A stretch of DNA of 64,000 nucleotides from Novosphingobium resinovorum (GCF_027922145.1 NZ_BSFC01000044.1:310001-374000), one strand, 5' to 3'. Positions 25,970 through 34,388 are shown, numbered from the stretch's first letter. The notes: generated from the sequence alone by a model not told the origin. Program-made: numbers and translations.

Positions 25970-26164
25970 ATGGCCAAGATCACCCCCGGCGAATTCATGC
26001 GCCAGGTTCAGGCGGAAACGCGCAAGATCCACTGGCCCTCGCGCCAGGAGACGGTCACGACCGCGATCTTCGTCGGCCTGATGACGGTGCTGCTGGCGGT
26101 GTTCTTCCTGGGCATCGACGCGCTGTTCGGCTGGGTCGTCAGCGCTCTGCTGAACGCCCTTTGA
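25970..26164 (+). CDS. secE: Preprotein translocase subunit SecE
   Basis: A 64-residue single-span SecE, the short form. The N-terminal amphipathic part EFMRQVQAETRKIHWPSRQE carries the conserved WPSRQE, and one membrane helix follows. It clamps SecY in the SecYEG channel. nusG starts 28 bases downstream, the usual pairing. Confidence 0.95.
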   Translation: MAKITPGEFMRQVQAETRKIHWPSRQETVTTAIFVGLMTVLLAVFFLGIDALFGWVVSALLNAL

Positions 26165-26192
26165 TCGCCAGAATACAGGACTGAGAGAACAC

Positions 26193-26729
26193 ATGGCCCG
26201 CTGGTACATCATCCACGCCTACTCCGGCTTCGAGAGCAAGGTTAAGGAAGCCATCATCACCGAGGCCGAGCGCATCGGTCTGTCGCAGCTCGTCGAGGAC
26301 GTGCAGGTTCCTTCGGAAACCGTCACCGAGGTGAAGCGCGGCAAGAAGGTCCAGACCGAGCGCAAGACGATGCCCGGCTACGTCCTCGCCAAGCTGACGC
26401 TGAACGACGACGTCTACCACCTCATCAAGAACACCCCGAAGGTCACCGGCTTCCTGGGTGCCAACAACAAGCCGCAGGCGATCAGCGAGAGCGAGGCCTC
26501 GCGCTACTTCGGCGCCGCCGAAGCCGCTGCCGCCGCGCCGCGCAAGACGGTCTCGATCGATTACGAGATCGGCGATTCGGTCAAGGTGCTCGATGGCCCG
26601 TTCGCGAGCTTCAACGGCATCGTCGAGGAACTCGACTTCGAGAAGAGCCGCGTCAAGGTGGCCGTCTCGATCTTCGGCCGCGCCACCCCGGTGGAGCTGG
26701 AATTCGAGCACGTCGAACTCAGCAAGTAA
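26193..26729 (+). CDS. nusG: Transcription termination/antitermination factor NusG
   Basis: A 178-residue NusG. The N-terminal NGN domain begins WYIIHAYSGFESKVKEAI and includes KTMPGYVLAK. The C-terminal KOW domain contains GPFASFNGIVEELDFEKSRV. It binds RNA polymerase and links it to Rho or the leading ribosome. A strong terminator follows directly, so nusG ends its unit here and does not run on into rplK. Confidence 0.97.
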   Translation: MARWYIIHAYSGFESKVKEAIITEAERIGLSQLVEDVQVPSETVTEVKRGKKVQTERKTMPGYVLAKLTLNDDVYHLIKNTPKVTGFLGANNKPQAISESEASRYFGAAEAAAAAPRKTVSIDYEIGDSVKVLDGPFASFNGIVEELDFEKSRVKVAVSIFGRATPVELEFEHVELSK

Positions 26730-26766
26730 TCTGCCGTCGCCCCGAGCGACAAGGCGCACGACAAGA

Positions 26767-26800
26767 AACGCCCCGCCTCAGTGCGGGGCGTTTTGCGTTT
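26767..26800 (+). terminator. Rho-independent terminator after nusG
   Basis: CGCCCCGC and GCGGGGCG form a perfect eight-bp stem followed by TTTTGCGTTT. Confidence 0.9.
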
Positions 26801-26842
26801 CAGGAAACCGCGAATTAACCGGTTCTGGGCTAATCGGTTCGG

Positions 26843-27898
26843 ATGGACAGGGGGCGCCTTAGATCGCTGGACGGGCTGCGCGGCATCGCTGCGTGCGGCG
26901 TCGCGTTCTTCTACCACCCGCTGCTCGAGTTCAACGCGCATGCGATTGGACATGCGCCCGCCGTCCTTCTTTGGCTGCGCACCTGGGGCTGGACCCTGGT
27001 GGACCTGTTCTTCCTGATCTCGGGCTATGTCTTTGCCCAGGTCTATCTCGGGCGCACTGGTGGCCGTGCAGGGCTGGAGCAGTCGGCGCTTCCCGACTTC
27101 GCCATGGCCCGGTTCGCGCGCCTATATCCGTTGCATTTGCTCTTGCTGCTCGTGACGGCGGCGCTGTTCGCGTCGGAGCCGGCCAACACCGCAATAGCCT
27201 TCATGGCGCACCTGTTCATGATGCAGGCCTTCGTCGCGCCTGTCGGCCATACGTTCGATGGTCCGAGTTGGTCGCTGTCGGTAGAGGTTTTCTGCTACGC
27301 CATCTTCGCCGTCGCGGCGGCGCGTGGCGATCGGGTGCTAAGGCGCATCACGGTGGCGACAGTGGTGCTGGCGCTGGGCTACATCGTCGTGCTCGGCGGG
27401 CGCGAAGGTGGTCCCTGGGCCGCCGACTGTCTCCCACGCGGACTGCTGGGGTTTTTCCTGGGGCAGCTGTTGTGGCGCTGCAGGGAGCAGTTGCAGTCGA
27501 TATGGACACCGTTTCTCGTCGTCGTCCTTGCCCTCGGTCTTGCGATCGACATGGGCGCGGCATGGAGCCCGCTGCCGCCGTTGTGCCTGCTGGCATGGCC
27601 TTGCGTCCTGGCTCTCGCGCTCCGTATCCCTGCGCTGGGGAGCCGGGCGATGGTCTGGCTGGGGGACCGCAGTTATACGATCTATCTCGTCCATTACCCG
27701 ATCCTGCTTTGCTTCCGGCCGGACTTGAACGAGCAGCAGAACGTCTGGCTGGCGTCTGCCGGAACGCTGGGTTACGTGGCGATCGTTCTGGCGGCCAGCG
27801 CGGCTATCTATCGTTTCTTCGAGATGCCCGCCGGTCGCATGATCCGCGCTGCGTGGGGGCGTCGGCATTTGGCGGCGAACGCGGTGGCCACGGCCTGA
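26843..27898 (+). CDS. Acyltransferase 3 family membrane protein
   Basis: A 351-residue integral membrane acyltransferase. It opens RLRSLDGLRGIAACGVAFFYH, the family signature with the catalytic His. LFFLISGYVFAQVYL and SWSLSVEVFCY follow, and roughly ten membrane segments are visible. Members O-acetylate surface polysaccharides or antibiotics using cytosolic acyl-CoA. It interrupts the nusG-rplK order found in most bacteria and ends 169 bp before rplK. Confidence 0.85.
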   Translation: MDRGRLRSLDGLRGIAACGVAFFYHPLLEFNAHAIGHAPAVLLWLRTWGWTLVDLFFLISGYVFAQVYLGRTGGRAGLEQSALPDFAMARFARLYPLHLLLLLVTAALFASEPANTAIAFMAHLFMMQAFVAPVGHTFDGPSWSLSVEVFCYAIFAVAAARGDRVLRRITVATVVLALGYIVVLGGREGGPWAADCLPRGLLGFFLGQLLWRCREQLQSIWTPFLVVVLALGLAIDMGAAWSPLPPLCLLAWPCVLALALRIPALGSRAMVWLGDRSYTIYLVHYPILLCFRPDLNEQQNVWLASAGTLGYVAIVLAASAAIYRFFEMPAGRMIRAAWGRRHLAANAVATA

Positions 27899-28067
27899 AA
27901 CGGGCTCTTCCCTTTCCTGCGCTTTTCCTATAGGGGCGCCCCCTTCGGACATGGCCTTGCCGTGCCCGATTCCCTGCGGGAGGGGTGCTGATCACACGGC
28001 GCCCCGCCAAAACCGCTAGACATGAGCCTCGGGAAACCGGGGCGACAGTGTGAAAAGGAGCGGCCCC

Positions 28068-28499
28068 ATGGCCAAGAAGATTACCGGTTACATCAAGCTG
28101 CAGGTTCCTGCAGGCAAGGCCAACCCGTCGCCGCCGATCGGTCCGGCTCTGGGTCAGCGCGGCGTGAACATCATGGAATTCTGCAAGGCGTTCAATGCCG
28201 CCACGCAGGAACTCGAGAACGGCATGCCGATCCCGACCATCATCACCGTCTACGCCGACCGCAGCTTCACCTTCGTCACGAAGACGCCGCCTGCCACCTT
28301 CCTCATCAAGAAGGCCGCCGGTCTGAAGTCGGGCTCGAAGGAGCCGGGCAAGATTTCCGCCGGTAAGATCGCGCGTTCGAAGCTGTCCGAGATCGCCCAG
28401 GTCAAGATGGCCGACCTCAATGCCAACGACATCGAGGCCGCAACGAAGATCATCGAAGGTTCCGCTCGCGCGATGGGCCTCGAAGTGGTGGAGGGCTGA
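28068..28499 (+). CDS. rplK: 50S ribosomal protein L11
   Basis: A 143-residue L11 that binds the GTPase-associated region of 23S rRNA. It contains ITGYIKLQVPAGKANPSPP and GPALGQRGVNIMEFCK and ends MGLEVVEG. ATG 28068 lies seven bases after AAAGGAG. The 5' leader has a small hairpin, CCTCGGGAAACCGGGG (28027-28042), a possible L1 autoregulatory site; this is only suggested by position. Confidence 0.98.
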   Translation: MAKKITGYIKLQVPAGKANPSPPIGPALGQRGVNIMEFCKAFNAATQELENGMPIPTIITVYADRSFTFVTKTPPATFLIKKAAGLKSGSKEPGKISAGKIARSKLSEIAQVKMADLNANDIEAATKIIEGSARAMGLEVVEG

Positions 28500-28503
28500 G
28501 CCC

Positions 28504-29202
28504 ATGAAGCAGACCAAGAACCAGAAGGCTCTCGCAGCCAAGCTCGGCGACAACATGAAGCTCTACGGCGTTGACGAAGCGCTGCAGACCCTGCGTGACG
28601 TCAAGGCCACCAAGTTCGACGAGACCATCGAAGTCGCGATGAACCTGGGCGTCGATCCCCGCCACGCCGACCAGATGGTCCGCGGCATGGTTTCGCTGCC
28701 CGCAGGCACCGGCAAGACCGTTCGCGTCGCCGTGTTCGCCAAGGGTGACAAGGCTGCCGAGGCTCTCGCCGCCGGTGCCGACAAGGTTGGCGCCGAAGAC
28801 CTCATGGAAGACATGCAGGCCGGCAACCTCGACTACGACCGCGTCATCGCCACCCCGGACATGATGGGCGTCGTCGGCCGTCTCGGCAAGCTGCTGGGCC
28901 CCAAGGGCCTGATGCCGAACCCGAAGCTGGGCACCGTCACCCCGAACGTGACGCAGGCCGTGAAGGACGCCAAGGGCGGCCAGATCGAGTTCCGCGTCGA
29001 GAAGCAGGGCATCATCCACGCCGGCATCGGCAAGATGTCGTTCTCGGATGCCGACCTGAAGACCAACTTCTCGGCCTTCGTGGACGCCATCGTCAAGGCG
29101 AAGCCCTCGGGCGCCAAGGGCAAGTATGTCCGCAAGATCTCGCTCTCGTCCTCGATGGGCCCGGGCCTCAAGATCGACACCACCGAGATCGCCGGCGCCT
29201 GA
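28504..29202 (+). CDS. rplA: 50S ribosomal protein L1
   Basis: A 232-residue L1 of the ribosome stalk, which in other bacteria also represses its own operon by binding the leader mRNA. Recognisable segments include GKTVRVAVFAKGD and LGPKGLMPNPKLGTVT. It starts four bases after rplK. A terminator follows, so rplJ-rplL are not in the same unit within this window. Confidence 0.98.
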   Translation: MKQTKNQKALAAKLGDNMKLYGVDEALQTLRDVKATKFDETIEVAMNLGVDPRHADQMVRGMVSLPAGTGKTVRVAVFAKGDKAAEALAAGADKVGAEDLMEDMQAGNLDYDRVIATPDMMGVVGRLGKLLGPKGLMPNPKLGTVTPNVTQAVKDAKGGQIEFRVEKQGIIHAGIGKMSFSDADLKTNFSAFVDAIVKAKPSGAKGKYVRKISLSSSMGPGLKIDTTEIAGA

Positions 29203-29230
29203 TTTCAGCGCTGACGTAAACGGACTTGAA

Positions 29231-29262
29231 GGGCCGGGAGGGAAACCTCCCGGCCCTTTTCG
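29231..29262 (+). terminator. Rho-independent terminator after rplA
   Basis: GGGCCGGGAGG and CCTCCCGGCCC pair perfectly around GAAA, followed by TTTT. Confidence 0.92.
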
Positions 29263-29293
29263 TTTGTGTCCCATTGGCGGGCTCGGTCGCGAC

Positions 29294-29387
29294 CCTTCGA
29301 CAAGCTCAGGGTGAGCGGGGTTCGTGATATGTCGCGTTAGCTCCATGCCCCCGTTCCCCACGTCCGCTCAGGCTGAGCTTGTCGAAG
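29294..29387. repeat. Inverted repeat with CTTCGACAAGCTCAG arms
   Basis: CTTCGACAAGCTCAGG on the left and its near complement CTGAGCTTGTCGAAG on the right flank about 60 bases. It has the same arm family as the repeat at 24130-24207. Confidence 0.75.
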
Positions 29388-29447
29388 CCCGCCCCGGCGG
29401 TGTGTTCTCCGCCCCGTTTACGCTCGCCGCGATCGGGTGTATTGGCG

Positions 29448-29467
29448 TGCTGTACATATGTTCAGCA
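29448..29467. promoter_or_regulatory. Near-perfect 20-bp palindrome upstream of the dioxygenase gene
   Basis: TGCTGTACAT followed by ATGTTCAGCA is symmetric at all but one base pair of each half. It ends 22 bp before the dioxygenase ATG, where it would overlap the promoter or transcript start. It is a probable operator for an unidentified regulator. Confidence 0.5.
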
Positions 29468-29489
29468 TAACGCCGGGAGAGACGGCCAG

Positions 29490-30338
29490 ATGGCTATCCG
29501 TTTCGAAGACATCAAGGAATTCATCGGTTCGCGCGTGCTCTGGGACGACCGCGCCGACTTGTTCACGCCCGAGGCGGCCGCAGCGATTCGCGCCAAGGTG
29601 GAGGCGCGCACCGTTGTGGTGTTCCCGCAGGCGAACCTCACCGACCAGGAGCAGCTCGCCATCACCGAGGCGATGGGCGAGAAGATTCGCCTGACGGCGC
29701 GCAACAACGTGCAGAACAACGACCAGGACGTCTACCAGGTCACGCTGGACGAGAAGATCAACCCGCAGCCCGAATACGTGCTGGGCACCTTCTTCTGGCA
29801 CATGGACGGCATCACGGTGGACATGCCGCCGCCCTTCGCGACGCTGCTGTCCTGCCGCATCGCGCCCGACAAGGGCGGCGAGACCGAGTTCGCCAGCACT
29901 TATGCCGCTTACGAGGGCCTTCCCGAAGAGGAGAAGCAGGCGCTCGAGGGGCTGAAAGCGGTGCATTCGGTGCGCGCGAGCCTCTCGCCGATCGCCGATG
30001 CCATCCCGGAAAAGCACCGCGAGAAGGTGCTCGGCATCGGCCTGATCAAGGAGCATCCGCTGGTGTGGACGCACGAGTCGGGGCGCAAGTCGATGGTCAT
30101 CGGCACCACGGCGGACCACATCGTCGGCATGGAAGTCCCGGCGGGCCGCGCCATGCTGATCCGCCTGCAGGAATGGGCGGCGCAGCCCGCGTTCTCGCTG
30201 CGGCACAAGTGGACCAAGGGCGACTTCGTGATCTGGGACAACACCGGCGCGATGCACCGGGCGATCCCCTACGACAAATCGACCGGGCGCATGATGCACC
30301 GCACCTCGATCGCCGGGACCGAGGCGGTCGCGGCGTAA
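29490..30338 (+). CDS. TauD/TfdA family dioxygenase
   Basis: A 282-residue Fe(II)/2-oxoglutarate dioxygenase. The iron triad is visible as WHMDGITV (His and Asp in HxD) and the later His in NTGAMHRAIPYD. The 2-oxoglutarate-binding Arg is probably in GRMMHRTS. Family substrates include taurine and phenoxyacids. ATG 29490 has GGGAGAGACGG upstream, complementary to the sRNA seed at 31.8-32.9 kb. A 20-bp palindrome precedes it. The substrate is unknown. Confidence 0.88.
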   Translation: MAIRFEDIKEFIGSRVLWDDRADLFTPEAAAAIRAKVEARTVVVFPQANLTDQEQLAITEAMGEKIRLTARNNVQNNDQDVYQVTLDEKINPQPEYVLGTFFWHMDGITVDMPPPFATLLSCRIAPDKGGETEFASTYAAYEGLPEEEKQALEGLKAVHSVRASLSPIADAIPEKHREKVLGIGLIKEHPLVWTHESGRKSMVIGTTADHIVGMEVPAGRAMLIRLQEWAAQPAFSLRHKWTKGDFVIWDNTGAMHRAIPYDKSTGRMMHRTSIAGTEAVAA

Positions 30339-30356
30339 CCGTGCTTTGAAGCGGTT

Positions 30357-30433
30357 CGTCATTGCGAGCGAAGCGAAGCAATCCAGGGCGGCGTAGTGCA
30401 GCCCTGGATTGCTTCGCTTCGCTCGCAATGACG
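30357..30433. repeat. REP-like dyad, CGTCATTGCGAG family, copy 5
   Basis: Arms CGTCATTGCGAGCGAAGCG and the complement. It lies between convergent genes (dioxygenase and UbiC-like protein). Confidence 0.85.
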
Positions 30434-30442
30434 TGGAAGAGT

Positions 30443-31006
30443 TTAACGAGTCGTGAGATTGGCCGCCGTGTAGCACTCGACAAGGTAAGCCAGCGGGCGT
30501 CCGTCGGGCAGGACCAGCATCGCCTGATGCGTCGAGATCGTGTTCGCCGGGCAATTCTCCGCCGGTCCCGCCACCGTCGCGAGCGGACGCCGCTTGAACC
30601 CGAGCGGGGCGACGACTTTGCCGAACGGCGTATTCGTCACGCGCAGAGCCTCGTTCATCGCGGGCGTCAGCCGTGCCGGGACGTACCAGTTCCACGCGAC
30701 CGAAAGCACCGTGCCGCCGCAGCTCAGGCGCACATTGCGCAAGGCGAAAGTCTCGCCGTCCGCAAGTCGGAGATGCTCGCGCATCGCTGCGGGAGGAGCC
30801 TCGCCGCTGGTGGCCAGCGTCTGCGCGGTGATCCGCGGATCGGTGACGCCGCGCATGCCGCACCATTCCTCCAGCGCTAGGGTTGCGCTGTCGTGGCGGC
30901 GCAGGACCGTCTCGAACTGTTCCAGCGTGGCGGCGGGCATTGCCGGCGAAGTCGCGGATGCCATCACGGCCATGATCGCAGCAGACGCGGCAAGCTCAAA
31001 TGCCAC
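30443..31006 (-). CDS. Exported protein with chorismate-lyase-like fold
   Basis: About 187 residues. The N-terminus is hydrophobic and Ala-rich (FELAASAAIMAVMASATSPA), consistent with a signal peptide. The rest, with RNVRLSCGGTVLSVAWNWYV and TPFGKVVAPLGFKRR, resembles UbiC-type chorismate lyases. Catalysis cannot be confirmed and an exported location would be unusual for UbiC. The GTG start overlaps the end of the CinA-like gene by 11 bases, so it depends on that gene for expression. Confidence 0.5.
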   Translation of the reverse strand: MAFELAASAAIMAVMASATSPAMPAATLEQFETVLRRHDSATLALEEWCGMRGVTDPRITAQTLATSGEAPPAAMREHLRLADGETFALRNVRLSCGGTVLSVAWNWYVPARLTPAMNEALRVTNTPFGKVVAPLGFKRRPLATVAGPAENCPANTISTHQAMLVLPDGRPLAYLVECYTAANLTTR

Positions 31007-31757
31007 CGGGGATCGCCGGGCGGCCCATCGCCGCCAGTCCTTCGACGAGCGCGCGGGTGCAGGCGGCGAGATCCTCGGCGCTGACCGAACGGATCACGAA
31101 ATTCGCGCCGGTGCGCCCTTCGCCCCAGAACGGGTAGGAGCCGATCTGGCAGGTCTCGAACGTCTTTTCGGTTTCGCGCAGCAGTTCGGCCACTTCGCTT
31201 TCACCCACCCAGCACCCGACCGTCTCGGACAGCAACGGCGCGCCGCCCTCAAGCTGGCCGGAAAGTGCGTCGAGCATGCCTGCGGTGATGCTGGGCACGC
31301 CGGCCATGATGAACACGTTGCCGCAGCGGATGCCCGGCGCGCCGGTGTAGCGATTGGGGATCAGGCTGGCACCGTCCGGCGTGCGCGCCATCCGTAGGCG
31401 TGCCTCGGTCAGGCCGCCGCGCGTTGTGTAGTATTCTTCCAGGATCGCGCGGGCTTCGGGATGGACGATGACCGGCACGCCCAGCGCCTCGGCGATGGCG
31501 TCCACGGTGATGTCGTCATGCGTGGGGCCGATGCCGCCGGTGGTGAAGCAGTAGTCGTTGCGCGCGCGCAGGGTGTTCACCGCCTCGACGATGGATGGCG
31601 TCTCGTCGGCGACGACGCGCACTTCCTTCAGGCGGATACCCTGGATCTGCAACCAGGTGGCGACCTGGGCGATGTTCTTGTCGTGCGTGCGGCCCGAGAG
31701 GATTTCGTCGCCGATGACGACGAGGGCGGCGGTGAAGATTCGCTGCTGGGAAGCCAT
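30996..31757 (-). CDS. CinA-like MoCF-domain protein
   Basis: A 253-residue protein made of a molybdopterin-binding (MoaB/Mog-type) domain as in the N-terminal half of CinA. It begins FTAALVVIGDEILSGRTHDKN and includes TTGGIGPTHDDIT. The C-terminal nicotinamide-nucleotide deamidase domain of full CinA is absent. Such stand-alone forms are common in alphaproteobacteria and may be ADP-ribose pyrophosphatase-like. It overlaps the UbiC-like gene. Confidence 0.8.
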   Translation of the reverse strand: MASQQRIFTAALVVIGDEILSGRTHDKNIAQVATWLQIQGIRLKEVRVVADETPSIVEAVNTLRARNDYCFTTGGIGPTHDDITVDAIAEALGVPVIVHPEARAILEEYYTTRGGLTEARLRMARTPDGASLIPNRYTGAPGIRCGNVFIMAGVPSITAGMLDALSGQLEGGAPLLSETVGCWVGESEVAELLRETEKTFETCQIGSYPFWGEGRTGANFVIRSVSAEDLAACTRALVEGLAAMGRPAIPGGI

Positions 31758-31820
31758 GGCGGTATCGCTAGGGCAAATGGGCGCGCGGGGCTAGGGGGCT
31801 CGCAAATCTGCTCGCGGGCG

Positions 31821-31929
31821 CAAAAAGAAAGGGCCGGTCCGAAGACCAGCCCTGTAGAAGTTTTGGGAGAGGATGCCTGAAAGGCGAGTTCCTTATGTTC
31901 GGAATCGCGCTTTGCTGCAAATGCGAAAA
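31821..31929 (-). ncRNA. Candidate small RNA, sibling 1
   Basis: Predicted transcript of about 105 nt. The 5' stem is GCGATTCC with GGAACTCGC (8 bp, one bulged C). A 4-bp mini-hairpin GCCU-UUC-AGGC follows, then an unpaired AUCCUCUCCCAAAACUUCUA. The terminator is GGGCUGGUC-UUCG-GACCGGCCC followed by UUUCUUUUU. The 65 bases at 31821-31885 are identical to 32797-32861. No ORF with a ribosome site lies inside. CCUCUCCC is an anti-Shine-Dalgarno sequence. Ends are inferred from the promoter-like dyad upstream and the terminator. Confidence 0.7.
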
Positions 31930-31941
31930 GATTGAGCAAAG

Positions 31942-31956
31942 TTGCAAGGAATGCAA
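31942..31956 (-). promoter_or_regulatory. TTGCA-N5-TGCAA dyad upstream of sRNA sibling 1
   Basis: The site TTGCA-AGGAA-TGCAA is a perfect five-bp dyad. The distance to the conserved TTTTCGC block (31923-31929) is the same as in sibling 2. It may be a -35 region with an operator. Confidence 0.5.
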
Positions 31957-32002
31957 CTTGAAGCGTGTATCGTGGGAAACCAGGGCTTTCTGCGGCTGAG
32001 CG

Positions 32003-32665
32003 TCAGATCGGCCAGGTTGCGCGATGATAGGCGGAATCCCAGAACATCCATTCGAAGCGCGTTGCATTGCGGAAGGCGGTGACCATGGCCGCGCGCGTTG
32101 ACGCCGTGGCGTTTTGCGCGGCTTCATCGACAAGGGCGCGGACGCGGTCGGTCGCTTCGCCGAACGCGGGCGCGGCGTACGTGTCGATCCAGGCGGCATA
32201 GGGATTGGGCGAGGCGGCGCGCGGCTTCACGTCGCAGCCGACCTCCCAGTAGACCCAGAAGCACGGGAGGATGCCCGCGATCAGTTCCTCGTAGCTGCGC
32301 GTCGCGGCCAGTGCGGAAAGGTAGCTGGTGTAGCCGAGGCATGCGGGCGTCGGCTCGCTGGCCGCCGCGATCTCGGCGGTGACGCCAAACTGGGCGAAGA
32401 ACGCCTGGTGCAACGCTTCCTCGACTTGCACGGCGACTTTGGCTCCGTCGGAGAATTCGAGGCGGCCGCTCGCGGTCGGTGCGCGCGCCGCGGCGAGAGC
32501 GAGGGCGCGGGAATACTCGGCGAGGTAGAGGCTGTCCTGCACGATGTAATGCCGGAAACTTTCGGGCGCGAGCGTTCCGGCGGCCAGTTCGTTCAGGAAG
32601 GGGTGATCGAGGATCGCCCGGCGCAGCGGTGCGACGTCTTCCCAGACCGTTTGGCAAAAGCTCAT
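32003..32665 (-). CDS. tenA: TenA family thiaminase II
   Basis: A 220-residue all-helical TenA protein, an aminopyrimidine aminohydrolase in thiamin salvage. The nucleophile Cys is in AGILPCFWVYWEVG, and HYIVQDSLYLAEYSRAL near the N-terminus is the substrate pocket. The gene has no thiamin-synthesis neighbours in view and lies between the two sRNA siblings, so it may have been carried within the duplicated segment. No TPP riboswitch was seen upstream. Confidence 0.87.
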   Translation of the reverse strand: MSFCQTVWEDVAPLRRAILDHPFLNELAAGTLAPESFRHYIVQDSLYLAEYSRALALAAARAPTASGRLEFSDGAKVAVQVEEALHQAFFAQFGVTAEIAAASEPTPACLGYTSYLSALAATRSYEELIAGILPCFWVYWEVGCDVKPRAASPNPYAAWIDTYAAPAFGEATDRVRALVDEAAQNATASTRAAMVTAFRNATRFEWMFWDSAYHRATWPI

Positions 32666-32796
32666 GCGCGAAGTTCCCTCGGATGCGAAAGTCGGGCGCG
32701 CTTAAAGCAGGATCAATTGCGAATGACCATCTTCGTCGCTGCGATCGCAATGACGAAAGTGCCGGGGGACCATGCCTCGCGGGCGCGGAACGCAGG

Positions 32797-32905
32797 CAAA
32801 AAGAAAGGGCCGGTCCGAAGACCAGCCCTGTAGAAGTTTTGGGAGAGGATGCCTGAAAGGCACCCCTCATATGCTTTCGGAGGGTGATTCCCGCAAACGC
32901 GAAAA
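32797..32905 (-). ncRNA. Candidate small RNA, sibling 2
   Basis: Collinear with sibling 1 at an offset of 976 bp with no gaps over 136 bp. The 3' half is identical (65 nt). The 5' stem is different in sequence, CACCCTC with GAGGGGTG, yet pairs in the same place and also has one bulge. Covariation without length change argues for a conserved RNA structure. The same UUCG-capped terminator and CCUCUCCC segment are present. Confidence 0.72.
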
Positions 32906-32917
32906 CCATTACATCAG

Positions 32918-32932
32918 TTGCATGTCTTGCAA
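32918..32932 (-). promoter_or_regulatory. TTGCA-N5-TGCAA dyad upstream of sRNA sibling 2
   Basis: TTGCA-TGTCT-TGCAA on the plus strand. The spacer bases differ from sibling 1 while both arms and the distance to TTTTCGC are kept. It lies 25 bases past the rimO stop codon. Confidence 0.5.
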
Positions 32933-32956
32933 CGATCGCCCTCTGTGCGCTGAGCG

Positions 32957-34336
32957 TCAACTTTGCAAAACGGCCCCATAGAGGTCGTGCTCGTCCGCGT
33001 CCTCCACAAGAACCTCAACGATATCACCGACTTGCAAGCCGGCAGCATCGCGCAGGAAGACGTTGCCGTCGATCTCCGGCGCATCAGCCTGCGAGCGGCC
33101 GGTTGCACCGACGTCACCGTCTTCGTCCGCTTCGCCCACTTCGTCGATGATGACGGGCAGCACCCGGCCGACCTTGGCGGCGAGCTTCGCGGCGCTGATC
33201 GCGGCGGTCTTTTCCATGATTCGCTGGTAGCGCTCTTCCTTGACCTCTTCCGGCACCGGATCGGGCAGGTGGTTCGCCGAGGCCCCCTCGACCGGTTCGA
33301 AGCGGAAGGCGCCGACGCGGTCGAGCTGCGCTTCGTCGAGCCAGTCGAGCAGGTACTGGAAGTCGCTCTCCGTCTCGCCGGGGAAGCCGACGACGAAGCT
33401 GGAGCGGATCGCGATATCCGGGCAGATCTCGCGCCACTTGTGGATGCGGTCGAGCACCTTGGCCTCGTTCGCCGGGCGCTTCATCGCCTTGAGCACCGAC
33501 GGCGCCGCGTGCTGGAACGGGATGTCGAGGTAGGGCGTGATGAGCCCCTCGGCCATCAGCGGGATGACGTTGTCGACGTGCGGGTAGGGGTAGACGTAGT
33601 GCAGGCGCACCCACGGCTTGCGGCCCTGCGCATCCTTCAGGCCGCCGAGTTCGCGGGCGAGGTCGGTCATGTGGGTGCGGACCGCGTGGTCCTTCCACAT
33701 GCGTTCCTCGTGGCGCACGTCGACGCCGTAGGCCGAAGTGTCCTGGCTGATGACGAGCAGTTCGCGCGTTCCGGCCTGCACCAGCTTTTCCGCTTCGCGC
33801 AGCACCGCGTCGATGCGGCGGCTTGCCAGCTTTCCGCGCAAGCTGGGGATGATGCAGAACGAGCAGGCGTGGTTGCAGCCCTCGGAGATCTTGAGGTAGC
33901 CGTAGTGGCGCGGCGTCAGCTTCACGCCGGCGTCGTCGTAGGCCTGCGGGATCAGGTCGAGGTAGGGCGAGAGTTCGGGCGGGGCCGCCTCGTGCACCGC
34001 CTCGACGACCGCCTCGTACTGATGCGCGCCGGTCACCGCGAGGACTTGCGGGAACTTGGCGCGGATCGCTTCCGCCTCGTTGCCCATGCAGCCGGTCACG
34101 ATCACGCGGCCGTTCTCGGCGATCGCCTCGCCGATGGCGGCAAGGCTTTCTTCCTTGGCAGAGTCGAGGAAGCCGCAGGTGTTGACGAGCACGACATCGG
34201 CGCCGGAATAGTCCGGGCTCATGTCGTAGCCGTCCGCGCGCAGGCGGGTGAGGATGCGCTCTGAATCGACGAGCGCTTTCGGGCAGCCGAGGCTGACCAT
34301 GCCGACTTTCGGCGGGGAGGGGAGTTCGATAGCCAT
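32957..34336 (-). CDS. rimO: Ribosomal protein S12 methylthiotransferase RimO
   Basis: A 459-residue radical-SAM methylthiotransferase that modifies an aspartate of ribosomal protein S12. It has the N-terminal UPF0004 domain with Cys in SLGCPKALVDSE, NTCGFLDSAKEESL and VTGCMGNE. The radical-SAM motif is GCNHACSFCIIPSLRG, and a C-terminal TRAM domain ends the protein. ATG 34336 (MAIELPSPPK) is chosen because the family begins just before this segment. A perfect inverted repeat lies 53 bp upstream. Confidence 0.95.
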   Translation of the reverse strand: MAIELPSPPKVGMVSLGCPKALVDSERILTRLRADGYDMSPDYSGADVVLVNTCGFLDSAKEESLAAIGEAIAENGRVIVTGCMGNEAEAIRAKFPQVLAVTGAHQYEAVVEAVHEAAPPELSPYLDLIPQAYDDAGVKLTPRHYGYLKISEGCNHACSFCIIPSLRGKLASRRIDAVLREAEKLVQAGTRELLVISQDTSAYGVDVRHEERMWKDHAVRTHMTDLARELGGLKDAQGRKPWVRLHYVYPYPHVDNVIPLMAEGLITPYLDIPFQHAAPSVLKAMKRPANEAKVLDRIHKWREICPDIAIRSSFVVGFPGETESDFQYLLDWLDEAQLDRVGAFRFEPVEGASANHLPDPVPEEVKEERYQRIMEKTAAISAAKLAAKVGRVLPVIIDEVGEADEDGDVGATGRSQADAPEIDGNVFLRDAAGLQVGDIVEVLVEDADEHDLYGAVLQS

Positions 34337-34388
34337 GGGATTGGCGCGCCCGATACCCGCAAATGGCGTCCGAGTCACGAAAAACGAA

